Positions 1 through 8,791 of a stretch of DNA of 31,455 nucleotides are shown piece after piece (within the stretch, counting starts at the first letter, position 1; each line of letters opens with the position of its first letter). The notes beneath the pieces were generated by a model. The model saw only the letters and a program-made list of their open reading frames with translations. It did not search any database and was not told the origin of the DNA. Position numbers and translations under genes: made by a program. Origin of the DNA: an uncultured Bacteroidales bacterium. GTDB taxonomy: Bacteria; Bacteroidota; Bacteroidia; Bacteroidales; Bacteroidaceae. The stretch lies in the NCBI GenBank assembly GCA_902768605.1, contig CACXLY010000018.1:1-31455 (forward strand), given 5' to 3'.

Positions 1-1
1 A

Positions 2-346
2 TTGCGACAGCAATACTGTCAGTCACCATTGTTCCTGTCACTGCAACGTAAAGCAAGAAACGATGCTGCTGCCAGCCAAGAGGACTATGAACTGATACAG
101 AAAAGTCTATTTCAAAAGGACTCCGAACTGCTACAACGCTTCTACGCGCTAACGAATAGCCCTTCGGAGACGGAACTGCATGCTTTCCTGTTGTTGAGAT
201 TCGGTATGACGAAGACAGAAGCCGGCCTACTGATGGCACACAGCCAGCAAGCAATAACAAATATCTGCACTCGACTATACCGCAAAGTCTCTGGTCGGGA
301 CAGTTCCACCAGCGCAGAGGCATACGAGTGGCTGTTGAAAGTGTAA
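2..346 (+). CDS. C-terminal part of a helix-turn-helix regulator (TPR-type family of Bacteroidales), 5' end outside window
   Basis: An open frame runs in from the left edge and stops at 344-346, leaving 114 codons. The first codon in view is TTG, but nothing suggests a true start there, so the gene is taken as 5'-truncated by the window. The last ~60 residues form a likely LuxR-like helix-turn-helix: 'LLLRFGMTKTEAGLLM' followed by 'QQAITNICTRLYRKV'. This resembles the end of the many Bacteroidales regulators with N-terminal TPR repeats, one membrane helix and a C-terminal DNA-binding domain (family knowledge; TPR and membrane parts are not in view). It converges on the DPP IV gene. What it controls cannot be told. 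Confidence 0.7.
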   Translation: MRQQYCQSPLFLSLQRKARNDAAASQEDYELIQKSLFQKDSELLQRFYALTNSPSETELHAFLLLRFGMTKTEAGLLMAHSQQAITNICTRLYRKVSGRDSSTSAEAYEWLLKV

Positions 347-466
347 AACGACTTTTATCCTGATTAAAGTTTAGAGTGTAGAGTCAGTTATAAAGTTTAG
401 AGTCTTAAGACTTTTAACTTGCAACTTGCAAACTGTCTCTCAACTCTAAACTATCCACTTTCAACT
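347..466. repeat. Repeat-rich gap between convergent genes, with terminator-like palindromes
   Basis: TAAAGTTTAGAGT occurs at 365-377 and again at 391-403. AGTTTAGAGT (394-403) is an inverted repeat of ACTCTAAACT (443-452). AGTCTTAAGACT (401-412) is a perfect 12-bp palindrome followed by TTTT, so it could end the upstream regulator transcript. ACTTGCA is duplicated at about 417-430. No gene is seen. Confidence 0.5.
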
Positions 467-2674
467 TTAGTGCAGCATTTCCTTGAAGTGCTGTGTTATC
501 TGGCGGAAGAGGTGGTTGCGCGTGTTGCCTCCGTAGATGCTGTGATTGCGGTTTGTGTAGGTCAGTTCGCGGAAGTCCTTATCTGCCTGAACGAGGGCTT
601 CGGTATATTCTGCCGCATTGCGGAAGTGGACATTATCGTCGGCCATGCCGTGAATGAGGAGCAACTTGCCGCTAAGCTTCGATGCACGGCTGATGGGGCA
701 AACATCGTAGCCTGAGCCGTTCTCGTTGGGCGTACGCATGAAGCGCTCGGTATAAATGCTGTCGTAGTAGCGCCAGCTCGTCGGGGCTGCCACTGCCACA
801 CCACAGGCAAAGACGGGACGCCCCTCGCTCATGCTCATCAAGGTGTTGAAGCCTCCGTAGCTCCAGCCCCAGATGGCAATGCGCTCCTTATCGACATAAC
901 TCTGCTGGCCAAGCCAAATGGCTGCTTCCACTTGGTCGTGACTCTCCAGCTGCCCAAGCTTCAAGTAGGTGCATTGCTCGAAGTCGCGACCTCGACCGCC
1001 TGTTCCTCTGCCATCCACGCAGACGCTGATGAAGCCCTCCTGCGCCAAGTATTGTTCGTACATGCAGCCGCCCATATTGCCTGCACCCCAGCTATCCACA
1101 ACTTGCTGCGAGCCGGGACCTGAGTACTGATGCATCACGACAGGATACTTCTTTCCAGGATTGAAGTCGGCAGGCAATACCATAAAGCCGTTGAGCTGTA
1201 TGCCGTCGGCAGTCGTGAAGGTAAAGAACTTGCGCTCGCCAAGCTTCAGACCTGCAAGCTTCTGTCGGAGAGCGGCATTGTCCTCGAGCGTCTTGAGTGT
1301 CTTGCCCGAAGCATCGCAAAGCGTCGTGACTGAAGGCGTATTGAGGTCGCTCCAAGTGTTCATGAAGTAACGGCAATCGGTACTGAAGATAGCGCTGTTC
1401 CAACCCGTAGCAGACGTGCTGAGCCGCGTCACCTTTCCCTTCGAATCACTCTTATAGACGCTCTGCCTGAGCGGACTTTCCTGATTGCTTGCATAGAAGG
1501 TATTGCCCGTCTTACTGTCGTAGCCATAGAGGGCTTTCACCTCATAGTTGCCACTCGTCAGCTGACGGCGAAGCGTACCATTCAGGTCATAGAGATAGAG
1601 GTGCTTGTACCCGCTTCGTTCACTCAACAGTACAAATCCATTAGGCACGACCTTGAAAGCCTTCAACGTCTCTTCGGGCACATAGCATTCAGCCTGCTCA
1701 CGAACGATGACGCGGCATTCCGTGCTCCGTGGATTGGCGAGATAGATGTCGAGCTGGCTCTGATGGCGATTGAGGGTCAGGATGAGCATCTTCTCGGCAT
1801 CATCGGTAAAGAAGATGCGAGGGATATAGCCGTCGGAGGGGATGGGGAGCTGCATCTTGCGGATGGCGCGGCTCTTGATGTCGAAGCTATGGACGCTGAC
1901 CGTGCTGTTGCGAGCCCCCGCAATGGGATACTTGTAGTCGTACGAGCCAGGATACTGCGCATAGTCCTGCTTCTCGGGGCTCAAGCCTTTGTACCAGGGG
2001 AAGCTGAACATTGGAACCTCAGTCTCGTCGTAACGAATCCAGGCAATCATCGTGTTATCGGCATTGAAATCAAAAGCACGGGCAAACGAGAACTCCTCCT
2101 CGTTCACCCAATCGGGCTTGCCATTGATGACCTTGTTGAACTCGCCGTCCTTCGTGATTTGGCTCTCGCTATTGTTGAAGAGGAGCTTGACAAGGAAGAG
2201 GTTGCCGTCGCGCACAAAAGCCACCATCGTGCCGTCCTTGCTCCACAGGGGTTGCTCCTGCGGCCCACCTTCGCTGAGATGAGCCAGCGTGCGATTCTTT
2301 ACATTATATATATAATACTCAGCCGTCTTGCTATGTCGATAGATGCTCTTCGTCTCAGTCTGCACGAGGATATTCTTCTCGTCGGGCGACATCTGATAGC
2401 CATCGATGCGGTCTATCTTGACGCGGTTCTTGACATTGTCCACGTCGAAGAGCACCTCCGTTTGTTCTCCCGTGCGGAAGCTGCGGCGCACAATCTGCTT
2501 ACTGCCCGGCGCGAGCTGGCTGTAACTCTCCCCATCAAGGAGCGGCGTCACGCCGTAAATGCCTCTTTGAGAATACGCGCCACCAGTCAAGTCGTTCAAC
2601 GTCAGACCCTGCGCAAAGGCGCAAATGAAGGCACAAAAAAGTGCCAAAAGAGTGATAATACGTTTCATCATCAT
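467..2674 (-). CDS. dpp4: Dipeptidyl peptidase IV (S9B prolyl oligopeptidase family)
   Basis: 735 aa, the usual size for bacterial DPP IV. A signal peptide (residues 1-21, ending AFA before Gln) points to the periplasm or outer surface. Residues ~30-480 are the eight-bladed propeller, with 'DWVNEEEFSFARAFDF' supplying the Glu pair that holds the substrate N-terminus. The C-terminal alpha/beta-hydrolase carries Ser605 in GWSYGG, Asp679 in HGMADDNVH and His711 in NRNHS; the 32-residue Asp-His spacing equals that of human DPP4. It removes X-Pro dipeptides from peptide N-termini. Three ATG codons stand in a row; the first (2672-2674) is used here. It has its own promoter (-7 box 2699-2706) and lies beyond the terminator of the 843-aa/55-aa unit, so it is probably transcribed alone. 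It could process Pro-rich plant glycoproteins if it works with the arabinofuranosidases upstream, which is inference. Confidence 0.95.
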   Translation of the reverse strand: MMMKRIITLLALFCAFICAFAQGLTLNDLTGGAYSQRGIYGVTPLLDGESYSQLAPGSKQIVRRSFRTGEQTEVLFDVDNVKNRVKIDRIDGYQMSPDEKNILVQTETKSIYRHSKTAEYYIYNVKNRTLAHLSEGGPQEQPLWSKDGTMVAFVRDGNLFLVKLLFNNSESQITKDGEFNKVINGKPDWVNEEEFSFARAFDFNADNTMIAWIRYDETEVPMFSFPWYKGLSPEKQDYAQYPGSYDYKYPIAGARNSTVSVHSFDIKSRAIRKMQLPIPSDGYIPRIFFTDDAEKMLILTLNRHQSQLDIYLANPRSTECRVIVREQAECYVPEETLKAFKVVPNGFVLLSERSGYKHLYLYDLNGTLRRQLTSGNYEVKALYGYDSKTGNTFYASNQESPLRQSVYKSDSKGKVTRLSTSATGWNSAIFSTDCRYFMNTWSDLNTPSVTTLCDASGKTLKTLEDNAALRQKLAGLKLGERKFFTFTTADGIQLNGFMVLPADFNPGKKYPVVMHQYSGPGSQQVVDSWGAGNMGGCMYEQYLAQEGFISVCVDGRGTGGRGRDFEQCTYLKLGQLESHDQVEAAIWLGQQSYVDKERIAIWGWSYGGFNTLMSMSEGRPVFACGVAVAAPTSWRYYDSIYTERFMRTPNENGSGYDVCPISRASKLSGKLLLIHGMADDNVHFRNAAEYTEALVQADKDFRELTYTNRNHSIYGGNTRNHLFRQITQHFKEMLH

Positions 2675-2698
2675 TTCGTTTTTTTTCGTTTATGGTTG

Positions 2699-2706
2699 CA
2701 AAGGTA
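2699..2706 (-). promoter_or_regulatory. Bacteroidetes -7 box (TACCTTTG) for dpp4
   Basis: On the minus strand TACCTTTG, followed by CA, matches the Bacteroidetes primary-sigma -7 consensus TAnnTTTG. It lies 24 bp from the ATG. The region where a -33 element would sit is filled by the (TGAAAAG)n repeat at 2717-2744. Confidence 0.7.
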
Positions 2707-2716
2707 CGAAATAAAA

Positions 2717-2744
2717 TGAAAAGTGAAAAGTGAAAAGTGAAAAA
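2717..2744. repeat. Heptamer tandem repeat (TGAAAAG)4, last copy ending in A
   Basis: Four head-to-tail copies of a 7-bp unit directly upstream of the dpp4 -7 box. They belong to the same style of A/G-rich 7-mers seen at 5606-5630, 8671-8701, 15070-15097 and 21385-21460. Copy-number change would alter what lies at the -33 position of the promoter. Confidence 0.7.
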
Positions 2745-2811
2745 ATATTTGAGTATTTCCGAGCGAAGAAGTAGCTCGACGTATCAAGGTGGGAATAAGT
2801 GAGCGAAATGT

Positions 2812-2855
2812 CAAATAAAGCCCCCATGCTTCGCAACAACGTGGAACATGGGGGC
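2812..2855 (-). terminator. Rho-independent terminator after the 55-aa gene
   Basis: GCCCCCATG (2820-2828) pairs perfectly with CATGGGGGC (2847-2855) around an 18-nt loop. Read on the minus strand, the hairpin is followed by TTTATTTG. It lies 29 bp past the stop of the 55-aa gene and so would end the transcript that carries the 1007-, 843- and 55-aa genes. Confidence 0.7.
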
Positions 2856-2884
2856 ATCACTCAGCAGATATCTTTCAATTGCTA

Positions 2885-3052
2885 TTACCAAATATCATCC
2901 CAAGCGTTGTCGCCTCCCTGCGACTCTTTTGCATCGGGGTTGACATTGTCTTTCCATTCCACTTTGCTCGTGTCCAGAGACAAAGCAACTGCGCTCTGAG
3001 GCTCCGCCTGATCTACCATCAAGGCCGGGGCAATGTATCTTTCCCTTTTCAT
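2885..3052 (-). CDS. Small acidic protein, 55 aa, function unknown
   Basis: ATG 3050-3052 begins one base after the stop codon of the 843-aa gene (TAA, T, ATG), and the frame ends at TAA 2885-2887. The peptide starts 'MKRERYIAPALMVDQAEPQ' and ends 'GGDNAWDDIW'. It has no signal peptide or membrane helix and ends in an acidic and aromatic tail. The layout (Met-Lys, basic start, 'Y I x P', acidic middle, 'WDD' end) resembles the very common, unexplained 50-70-residue proteins of Prevotella and Bacteroides that begin MKK.YI.P. The tight spacing suggests translational coupling to the 843-aa protein, and the hairpin at 2812-2855 lies just behind it. It is real in the sense of having a plausible start, stop, coupling and family style; a role cannot be assigned. 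Confidence 0.6.
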   Translation of the reverse strand: MKRERYIAPALMVDQAEPQSAVALSLDTSKVEWKDNVNPDAKESQGGDNAWDDIW

Positions 3053-3053
3053 A

Positions 3054-5585
3054 TTACTTTATGATTTTCTTGCCATTAATGATATAAATGCCTTTCTCGA
3101 CCTTGCCTATGCGCTGTCCTGCAAGGTTATAGATAGCGTTAACGTTGGCGTTAAGGTCAGCGTTGACGTCATTTATGCCCGTTGCGCCATCGTTCAGGAC
3201 AACGTTGTAAGCCTTGACACCCGAAGCGACACTTATCGCTGCGCGGAAGGGGTTCAAAGTCCCGGAGTTAATGCCGACGAACTGTCCTTCAGAGAGGCCA
3301 TAGACGCCGCTAATGCTTTGAGGCGTGTATGTGCCAAAGAACTCTACGCCGGCTACAGTTGTCGAAAGAGAGGCGGGCGTGGTGGGGACCATCGTCTCGC
3401 CCATATCCGAAAGCAGCTTGCCGTCGCTGGCAGGAACGAGGATATAGGGCTTGTTGGCCTCTGTGGCACCCGTCACGGCAACAAAGCTCAAGATGTCGCC
3501 GCTGACAGCACTCAGCTCATAAGCCGTGCCATTGAGATTTTCTGCGGGAACTGCTACAGGCAAGATGAAGGAAACCATGCGGCCGGCCTCTACGTCGCGG
3601 TCGTAGCTGACGCTTGCCACCTGCATGTCGGCCTTAATCTCAGCCAAAGCTTCGCCGTCCTCAAGAACGAGGTCAGTACCGAAGTAGGTAAGGACGAAGT
3701 TGTCGAACACGCACCAAGGCGACTCAGCATTCTGCTCGGAACGCACACCAAGACGAAGCGTGCCGTCGGAAACCCAAACCTTCAGAGAGACGGTATATTC
3801 GCCGCCATTGAAGGCCTCGGATGCTGCTCTGGTATCGCCCACCTCGTCAGTAATGACGGGAACTGCGGCCTCTACCTCGTTGGCATAAAGCGCGCCAACG
3901 GCATTCCGGGTGAATGCCTGTGCCTGAAGCTCGTACCCGCCATTCGGCATATCGGTCAGCACTTGATAGACATCGACACTTGCATCGCTGCTCTGGCCTA
4001 CATAGTTGGGGTCGTTATTCGTTCCGTCCACAACGGTGAAGTTGCCTTGCCAAGACTGGTACATCAGGTCGTGGCGTCCGAAATAGGAGCCTTTGACAAG
4101 AGGCGTGGCATTGACCGGAGCAGATGCTGAAGCTTCAGCCATCTCGGCCTTAATCGCCTCGGGAGTAACAAGCTCCCATTGAGCGACCTCGGGAGATGCA
4201 AGCAAGCTGAGGAACTGCAGGCCCGAGCGTCCGTCGCCATTGTCCTGAAGCACCCTACCCTCCATGTTATTTACTTGAAGGAGGTATCTGCCCTCAGCTA
4301 TCTCGCGTATAGAATAGCTCGTTTCTCCGCTGTCGACAAAGCCATCCGTCCCGATGAAATGTCTGTTGGCATTCTCGAACACCTGACTGTCCAGCGTGTA
4401 AAGGCCATTACCCTGATAGGTGGTCTTGACGTTCAAGCCATTAAAAGGATTGGTAGCGAGCTGCGTGCCCCAGTCATGGCCTTGCGAGATGTACTGTCCG
4501 GTCTCTGCATTGCGCAGGAGATACGTGCCGTCGGGAACTGCTGGCGTGTCAGCCTCAACGGCAGCAACGGTCGTTTCCGTTCCGTAATAGTACAATTCGA
4601 AGTTATCGAAGACGCACCATGCAGCTGCATCAGCTCCTTCGGCCTTGATGCCGATGCGAAGCGTGCCGTCCGTCACCTCTACGGTAACGGCATTCCGGTA
4701 CTCGCCACCATTGAAGGCATTACCTGCGCCCTCGCAATTGGCGGGATTGGATCCATCGGTAATGTCCTTCAGGAGCGTCTCGGCACTACCGGCATAAAGC
4801 TTTGCCACGACGCCTTCGCCTGCTCCAGCCTTGTAGAAGCCTTGGGCGCGAAGTTGATAGACGCCACCCGGCAGGCCTGTGAGTGTCTGATGGATGTCGT
4901 AGTCCGTGACGCCCGTCTTCTGGCCGACGTAGTTGCTCCTGTTGCTTCCCCAATCGAGGACCTCGCGAGGCGTCTGCCCTTCCTCGCACAGGCCTTCCCA
5001 AAGGGTAGCAGGACCATCGTCGTGACGGCTGAAGTCCCAGCATTCAATCATGAAGGTAGCGTCCTTCGGGAAGATGTTATAGAGAGAAGCGGAGGTCAGC
5101 TCGGCAAGCAAATCATCCTTGGTCAGCATTTGCCAAAGGAACACATAGTCGCGATTCTGGTTGTTCCAGTCGTTGTAGTTGTCTGAGAAACGTCCACGGT
5201 CCGTCTCCCAAGGATAGTTCTGACAAAGTTCTTGGTTGTTCTCGATGTTCTTGATGCGAGCGAGATGCTTTGCCTCGTCCACCCAGCTGATTTGCAGAGG
5301 CGTGCCGCCATTGTCAATCCAGCAGTCGCCGCGAAACCAATGCTCGTTCATGTTGTCGCCCGAGAGGTTGGTGTTCAGCTTATAGACGCCGTCCACCTGC
5401 TCGTACGTGAAGCGCTTGCCGTGCTTTCCCATAGCAGCCATCACGCCCCAGTCGTGGCCAGCCTTCAGGAACATTCCTGTCGCGTTGTTTCGGATAAAGT
5501 AATCGCCTTCGGGAATCTCGTTCTCGGCATGCAGAGCCGAACAAGCCAACCCAATCAGCAATCCTGTAAGAATCATTTTGTTCAT
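3054..5585 (-). CDS. Secreted modular protein, two trefoil-like plus two jelly-roll-like repeats
   Basis: 843 aa with a signal peptide (1-20, cleavage near LHA-EN). The sequence is an internal duplication. A unit beginning 'GDYFIRNNATGMFLKAGHDWG' minus its last residue (about 26-45) recurs as 'GTYLLRNAETGQYISQGHDW' (about 353-372); both look like ricin-B or trefoil-type binding folds. Each is followed by a ~170-residue module with 'LPGGVYQLRAQGFYKAG' and later 'TDGTLRIGIK...WCVFDNFELYYYG', matched by 'MPNGGYELQAQAFTRNA' and 'SDGTLRLGVR...WCVFDNFVLTYFG'. That pattern fits a CBM-like beta-sandwich. A final beta-rich domain and the tail 'IYNLAGQRIGKVEKGIYI' plus a short lysine end close the protein. 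No catalytic motif is visible. It is 46 bp downstream of the 1007-aa gene, which has the same modules, so both probably bind glycans at the cell surface. Confidence 0.85.
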   Translation of the reverse strand: MNKMILTGLLIGLACSALHAENEIPEGDYFIRNNATGMFLKAGHDWGVMAAMGKHGKRFTYEQVDGVYKLNTNLSGDNMNEHWFRGDCWIDNGGTPLQISWVDEAKHLARIKNIENNQELCQNYPWETDRGRFSDNYNDWNNQNRDYVFLWQMLTKDDLLAELTSASLYNIFPKDATFMIECWDFSRHDDGPATLWEGLCEEGQTPREVLDWGSNRSNYVGQKTGVTDYDIHQTLTGLPGGVYQLRAQGFYKAGAGEGVVAKLYAGSAETLLKDITDGSNPANCEGAGNAFNGGEYRNAVTVEVTDGTLRIGIKAEGADAAAWCVFDNFELYYYGTETTVAAVEADTPAVPDGTYLLRNAETGQYISQGHDWGTQLATNPFNGLNVKTTYQGNGLYTLDSQVFENANRHFIGTDGFVDSGETSYSIREIAEGRYLLQVNNMEGRVLQDNGDGRSGLQFLSLLASPEVAQWELVTPEAIKAEMAEASASAPVNATPLVKGSYFGRHDLMYQSWQGNFTVVDGTNNDPNYVGQSSDASVDVYQVLTDMPNGGYELQAQAFTRNAVGALYANEVEAAVPVITDEVGDTRAASEAFNGGEYTVSLKVWVSDGTLRLGVRSEQNAESPWCVFDNFVLTYFGTDLVLEDGEALAEIKADMQVASVSYDRDVEAGRMVSFILPVAVPAENLNGTAYELSAVSGDILSFVAVTGATEANKPYILVPASDGKLLSDMGETMVPTTPASLSTTVAGVEFFGTYTPQSISGVYGLSEGQFVGINSGTLNPFRAAISVASGVKAYNVVLNDGATGINDVNADLNANVNAIYNLAGQRIGKVEKGIYIINGKKIIK

Positions 5586-5605
5586 GATGTGATAATGTTT
5601 GAAAC

Positions 5606-5630
5606 GTTTACTTCAATATTCAATCTTCAA
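5606..5630. repeat. GAAGATT-type repeat in the 46-bp gap between the 1007- and 843-aa genes
   Basis: The minus strand reads AAATTGAAGATTGAATATTG, the same repeat family as the longer array at 21385-21460. It lies just ahead of the 843-aa start. Confidence 0.5.
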
Positions 5631-5631
5631 T

Positions 5632-8600
5632 TTACTTATACGCTTTCTTGACATTGCCATTGGCTGATTTGATGATATAGACGGCTTTTGCTGCGGGACG
5701 GAAGGCCGAGCCTTCTCCCTCGTAAACAAGTTGGCCATCCATCGTGTAGACTTTCACCTTTCCACTCAGAGAGAGGGTTCCGTCGATGTTACCTATGCCG
5801 TCGGCACCCGATACATCGGGGTCGCAGAAGATGATTCGCTCGCGGTTCATGTCGAAGCTGATGCAGTACTCGCCCACGGGAATGAGCCATTTCGTGTCGC
5901 CACGATAGCGGTTGAGGTCTTCGTAGATGACGCCCTTCTCAGCATCGTTCGTGTAGCCGGCGTTGCCATAACGCGCGTGGTCCCAGTCGTACGGTTCGCG
6001 GCAGGCAAAGAGCGTGACGCCAGCTCGGCCGTTATCAAAGTCTTCGAGCGTAACGACGCCTTCGTAGATGCCGTTACCGAGATGTGCCAGCGGGCAGGCA
6101 TCGTTGCGCTGCCAGTGGCCTGTGGGCAGAGTGCCTGCAAGATAGACGTTCGAGGGCCAGGGATAAGTGCCTACGGGACGCATCTCAATGGTCATGTTCT
6201 CGAGGTCGATGTCCACGTCGAAGTCGCCACCTGTCGTGTTGAAGCAGTCATCGTCGCGATTGCTGAGCAGTCCCAGCTTCTTCGAGGTATGAGCAGGCGT
6301 GAAGAAGCGGTCGAGGCTGCCTGCTTCGCGACCGAAACTTTGGCCCTGATAGACGAAGTAGATGCTGGCGCGGCCGCCCCACCCTTCGCTTCTGTCCTGC
6401 AGCGAAATCCTGCCGGCGTAGTGGCCGTTCTCTTGTCGGGAAAGCGGATAGAGCAGGCAGAGCTGGTTCCAGTCGCCATCGGTCATGTCGCCATAGCAGT
6501 AGATGGCGTCGAGCTCGGGCAGCTGGTAGATGCTATGAGCGAGGGCGAGGGCCTCCTCGTCGGTATATGTGCCCTCCCAAATGTTGTTCCAATACTCGGT
6601 ATAGAGGTTTTCGAGCTCGGCATAGCGCTCCTCGGAAACGGTGGGATTGCCTGTGAAGATGATGTCGGACATGTATTCCACGGCCGTAATCAACGTGTCG
6701 TAGTACTCGACGCCCTTATATACATTATTTATATATGTATTGATGTCGGCCAGCATGGCAAACTTCTCCTCATTGTCCTCCAAAGCTTTTGCGGTGCTGA
6801 TGCTGCTGTTCAAAAGGTCGATGTGACCTTTGTAGAAGTACGTTTCGGACATGGCGGCGAGCATCTCGGCACGTGCCTCCATATTCTCCAGCATGCCGTC
6901 CACGGCCTCGCTGTCGTGGGCACGGAAGATGAGCTGGAAGTCGGCCCAGGTGCACCAATCGTTATCGTAGTAGGGCTTGCGCGTGTGGCGCATGCCGAGG
7001 GTCAGCTTGCCGTCGGTGACGATGGCGTATGCCTTCTGCTTGTACCTGCCGCCGTTGAAGGCTATCGAAGCGCCGTGGCTGCTGTTGGGCATGTAGCCGT
7101 ATTCTTCGCTGAAGTCGTCCTGCGGCCAGTTGCCCACGTTGTCAATCCAGCAGTTCTCGTGGTTGCGGGCCTCTTCGGGCTGCACGGCGTCGCTGATGAT
7201 GTGCTGTACGGGAGTGGTGTAGTCGTTCATATAGACCTCGACGGGCAGTTTCTCGGCGGGGAAGTACGGGTTCTGTCCGGGGCGATAAAGGCCGTGGAAG
7301 TCCAGCTCGTAGATGCCGTCGGGCAGTTCGTTCTCGATGGTCTGGTGGAAGTCGAACGAGCAGTTCCATGCCTCGCCGAGCCACATGTCGGAGTACTGCT
7401 GCCAGTTGTCGCCCTTGCCGCCTGTGCGGGAGTAGAAGTTGCCACTATTCGTGCGCGACCACTCCCAGCCCTCGAAGTTCGAGAGATTGAAGTCGGCGTT
7501 CTTGACCATATATGTGATGTTGGTGCCTGCGCCGATGCCGTGCTCCACGGCCGTCGTGTAGAGGGCCTCCATGAAGGCTGTCTCCTCGAGAAGCTCCTCG
7601 GTGGTCAGCTGTCTGTTGTCTATTATGTAGTCGTACGTGCCACGTGGATAGGTCTCGCCCGGCTCTTCGTATCCAGTCAGATAAGTCTCCAGGATGTCAC
7701 GGTACTCGCCATAAATCTCGTTGTCCTGCATCAGCTGGAGCAGTTCGTCGTGCCTTGCCTTGTACTGCGCATAAGCCTCTGCGTTGGCTTTCACGGCGAG
7801 GCGAAGATTTTCCATCAAGGTGTAGCGGGAGAGAATCTCTTCGGGCGTGGCGGCCTCCTTAAAGCTGGCGACGGCTTCGCTATATTCTGCGAGCAGGGAA
7901 GCCTTGGCAAACGAGGTCGAGAGATCCTGGATGAGAGCGGTCTGCTGCTCTTTGACGAGACCGTAAGCCTCGTCTGCCGCGCCCAGATAGTACAGCTGCC
8001 AGTTATCGACGATGCTCCATTGGCTCTCGATATAGTCGAGGTCGCGGAAGCCAATCGTCAGGTTGCCGTCGGTCACGACGATGTAGGTGCTGTTCTCGCC
8101 ATAGTATCCAGCCGTGGTATAGAAATGGAAGGATTCGGGGTTGTCGGGAATGTAGGCGCCATTGGCAAGCTGTGCCGTGCCGTATTCCGAAGCGGGCTCA
8201 ACGGTGGCGCAAGCAGCCAAGTCCGTCACGGGAGCGTGAAGGTCGATGTCGCCGCTCTTGCCGTAGAGGACAGAGGTGCGCGGTGTGCCCTCTGCCAGCG
8301 TACCTGCAGCATACCAGGGGTCCCAGTAGTTGCCGACGCGATGGAGCGCAGAGGCGTTCAGTTCGTACACGCCATTGGGGAGGTCGTTACCGATGTTCTG
8401 GTAGTGGTCGAAGGGATGGTTCCAGTTCTCCCACGTGCCCCAAGAGACTTGTGTTGCGCTGGTGCCTTCCCAGCCATCGCGACTGTCGCCGTCGTAACTG
8501 GGATTAACGATGAGCAGCGTCATGTCGAGCGGCTCGTCCATCGATGCCGTTCCTGCAAGATTGTACAGGGAGTCCCTGACATTCGTTTCGTCCTGGGCAA

Positions 8601-8655
8601 AGCTAATACCTGTCAAAGCTAATGCCGCCAAAAGTGTAAAGAATCTCTTTTTCAT
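5632..8655 (-). CDS. Large secreted multidomain protein with two jelly-roll-like modules, unknown function
   Basis: 1007 aa with a signal peptide (1-20, SFA before Gln). Module 1 (about 45-230) opens 'LLIVNPSYDGDSRDGWEG' and has 'LPNGVYELNASALHRVG' and 'VTDGNLTIGFRDLDYIESQW'. Module 2 (about 390-590) opens 'NADFNLSNFEGWEWS' and has 'LPDGIYELDFHGLYRPG' and 'VTDGKLTLGMRHTRKP'. These match the two modules of the neighbouring 843-aa protein. Helical stretches follow each (about 235-380 and 590-720). Residues ~720-950 include 'NVYLAGTLPTGHWQ', reminiscent of SusE/SusF-type starch-binding domains, though weakly. The end 'VKVYTMDGQLVYEGEG ... VYIIKSANGNVKKAYK' is a sorting-type tail. No catalytic residues were recognised. 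It is likely a surface glycan-binding protein expressed with GH51, which ends 136 bp upstream. This is inference from modules and context. Confidence 0.85.
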   Translation of the reverse strand: MKKRFFTLLAALALTGISFAQDETNVRDSLYNLAGTASMDEPLDMTLLIVNPSYDGDSRDGWEGTSATQVSWGTWENWNHPFDHYQNIGNDLPNGVYELNASALHRVGNYWDPWYAAGTLAEGTPRTSVLYGKSGDIDLHAPVTDLAACATVEPASEYGTAQLANGAYIPDNPESFHFYTTAGYYGENSTYIVVTDGNLTIGFRDLDYIESQWSIVDNWQLYYLGAADEAYGLVKEQQTALIQDLSTSFAKASLLAEYSEAVASFKEAATPEEILSRYTLMENLRLAVKANAEAYAQYKARHDELLQLMQDNEIYGEYRDILETYLTGYEEPGETYPRGTYDYIIDNRQLTTEELLEETAFMEALYTTAVEHGIGAGTNITYMVKNADFNLSNFEGWEWSRTNSGNFYSRTGGKGDNWQQYSDMWLGEAWNCSFDFHQTIENELPDGIYELDFHGLYRPGQNPYFPAEKLPVEVYMNDYTTPVQHIISDAVQPEEARNHENCWIDNVGNWPQDDFSEEYGYMPNSSHGASIAFNGGRYKQKAYAIVTDGKLTLGMRHTRKPYYDNDWCTWADFQLIFRAHDSEAVDGMLENMEARAEMLAAMSETYFYKGHIDLLNSSISTAKALEDNEEKFAMLADINTYINNVYKGVEYYDTLITAVEYMSDIIFTGNPTVSEERYAELENLYTEYWNNIWEGTYTDEEALALAHSIYQLPELDAIYCYGDMTDGDWNQLCLLYPLSRQENGHYAGRISLQDRSEGWGGRASIYFVYQGQSFGREAGSLDRFFTPAHTSKKLGLLSNRDDDCFNTTGGDFDVDIDLENMTIEMRPVGTYPWPSNVYLAGTLPTGHWQRNDACPLAHLGNGIYEGVVTLEDFDNGRAGVTLFACREPYDWDHARYGNAGYTNDAEKGVIYEDLNRYRGDTKWLIPVGEYCISFDMNRERIIFCDPDVSGADGIGNIDGTLSLSGKVKVYTMDGQLVYEGEGSAFRPAAKAVYIIKSANGNVKKAYK

Positions 8656-8670
8656 AATGATTGTTATTTA

Positions 8671-8784
8671 AATGAAGAATGAAGAATGCAGAATGAAGAA
8701 TTTGCTACCGCCTTGTAAAATAGTTAAATTACTAAATCGTAAATAAATAGTAAATCGTAAATCGTCAAATCGTAAATTAATTAA
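8671..8784. repeat. Intergenic short repeats between GH51 and the 1007-aa gene
   Basis: Two blocks: a (GAAGAAT)-type array at 8671-8701, and a run of AAATCGTA-type units at 8731-8784. No gene and no TAnnTTTG box is seen on the minus strand, so the 1007-aa gene is probably read from upstream. Confidence 0.6.
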
Positions 8785-8791
8785 AGTGTTT

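Noticed and set aside
5731..8622. A 963-codon open frame on the plus strand opposite the 1007-aa gene, and similar long antisense frames at 3033-4130, 1601-2719 and 10289-11767
   Set aside because: The opposing frames encode recognisable secreted proteins with signal peptides and conserved modules; the antisense frames have no promoter, signal or known domain and follow from the codon bias of the real genes.
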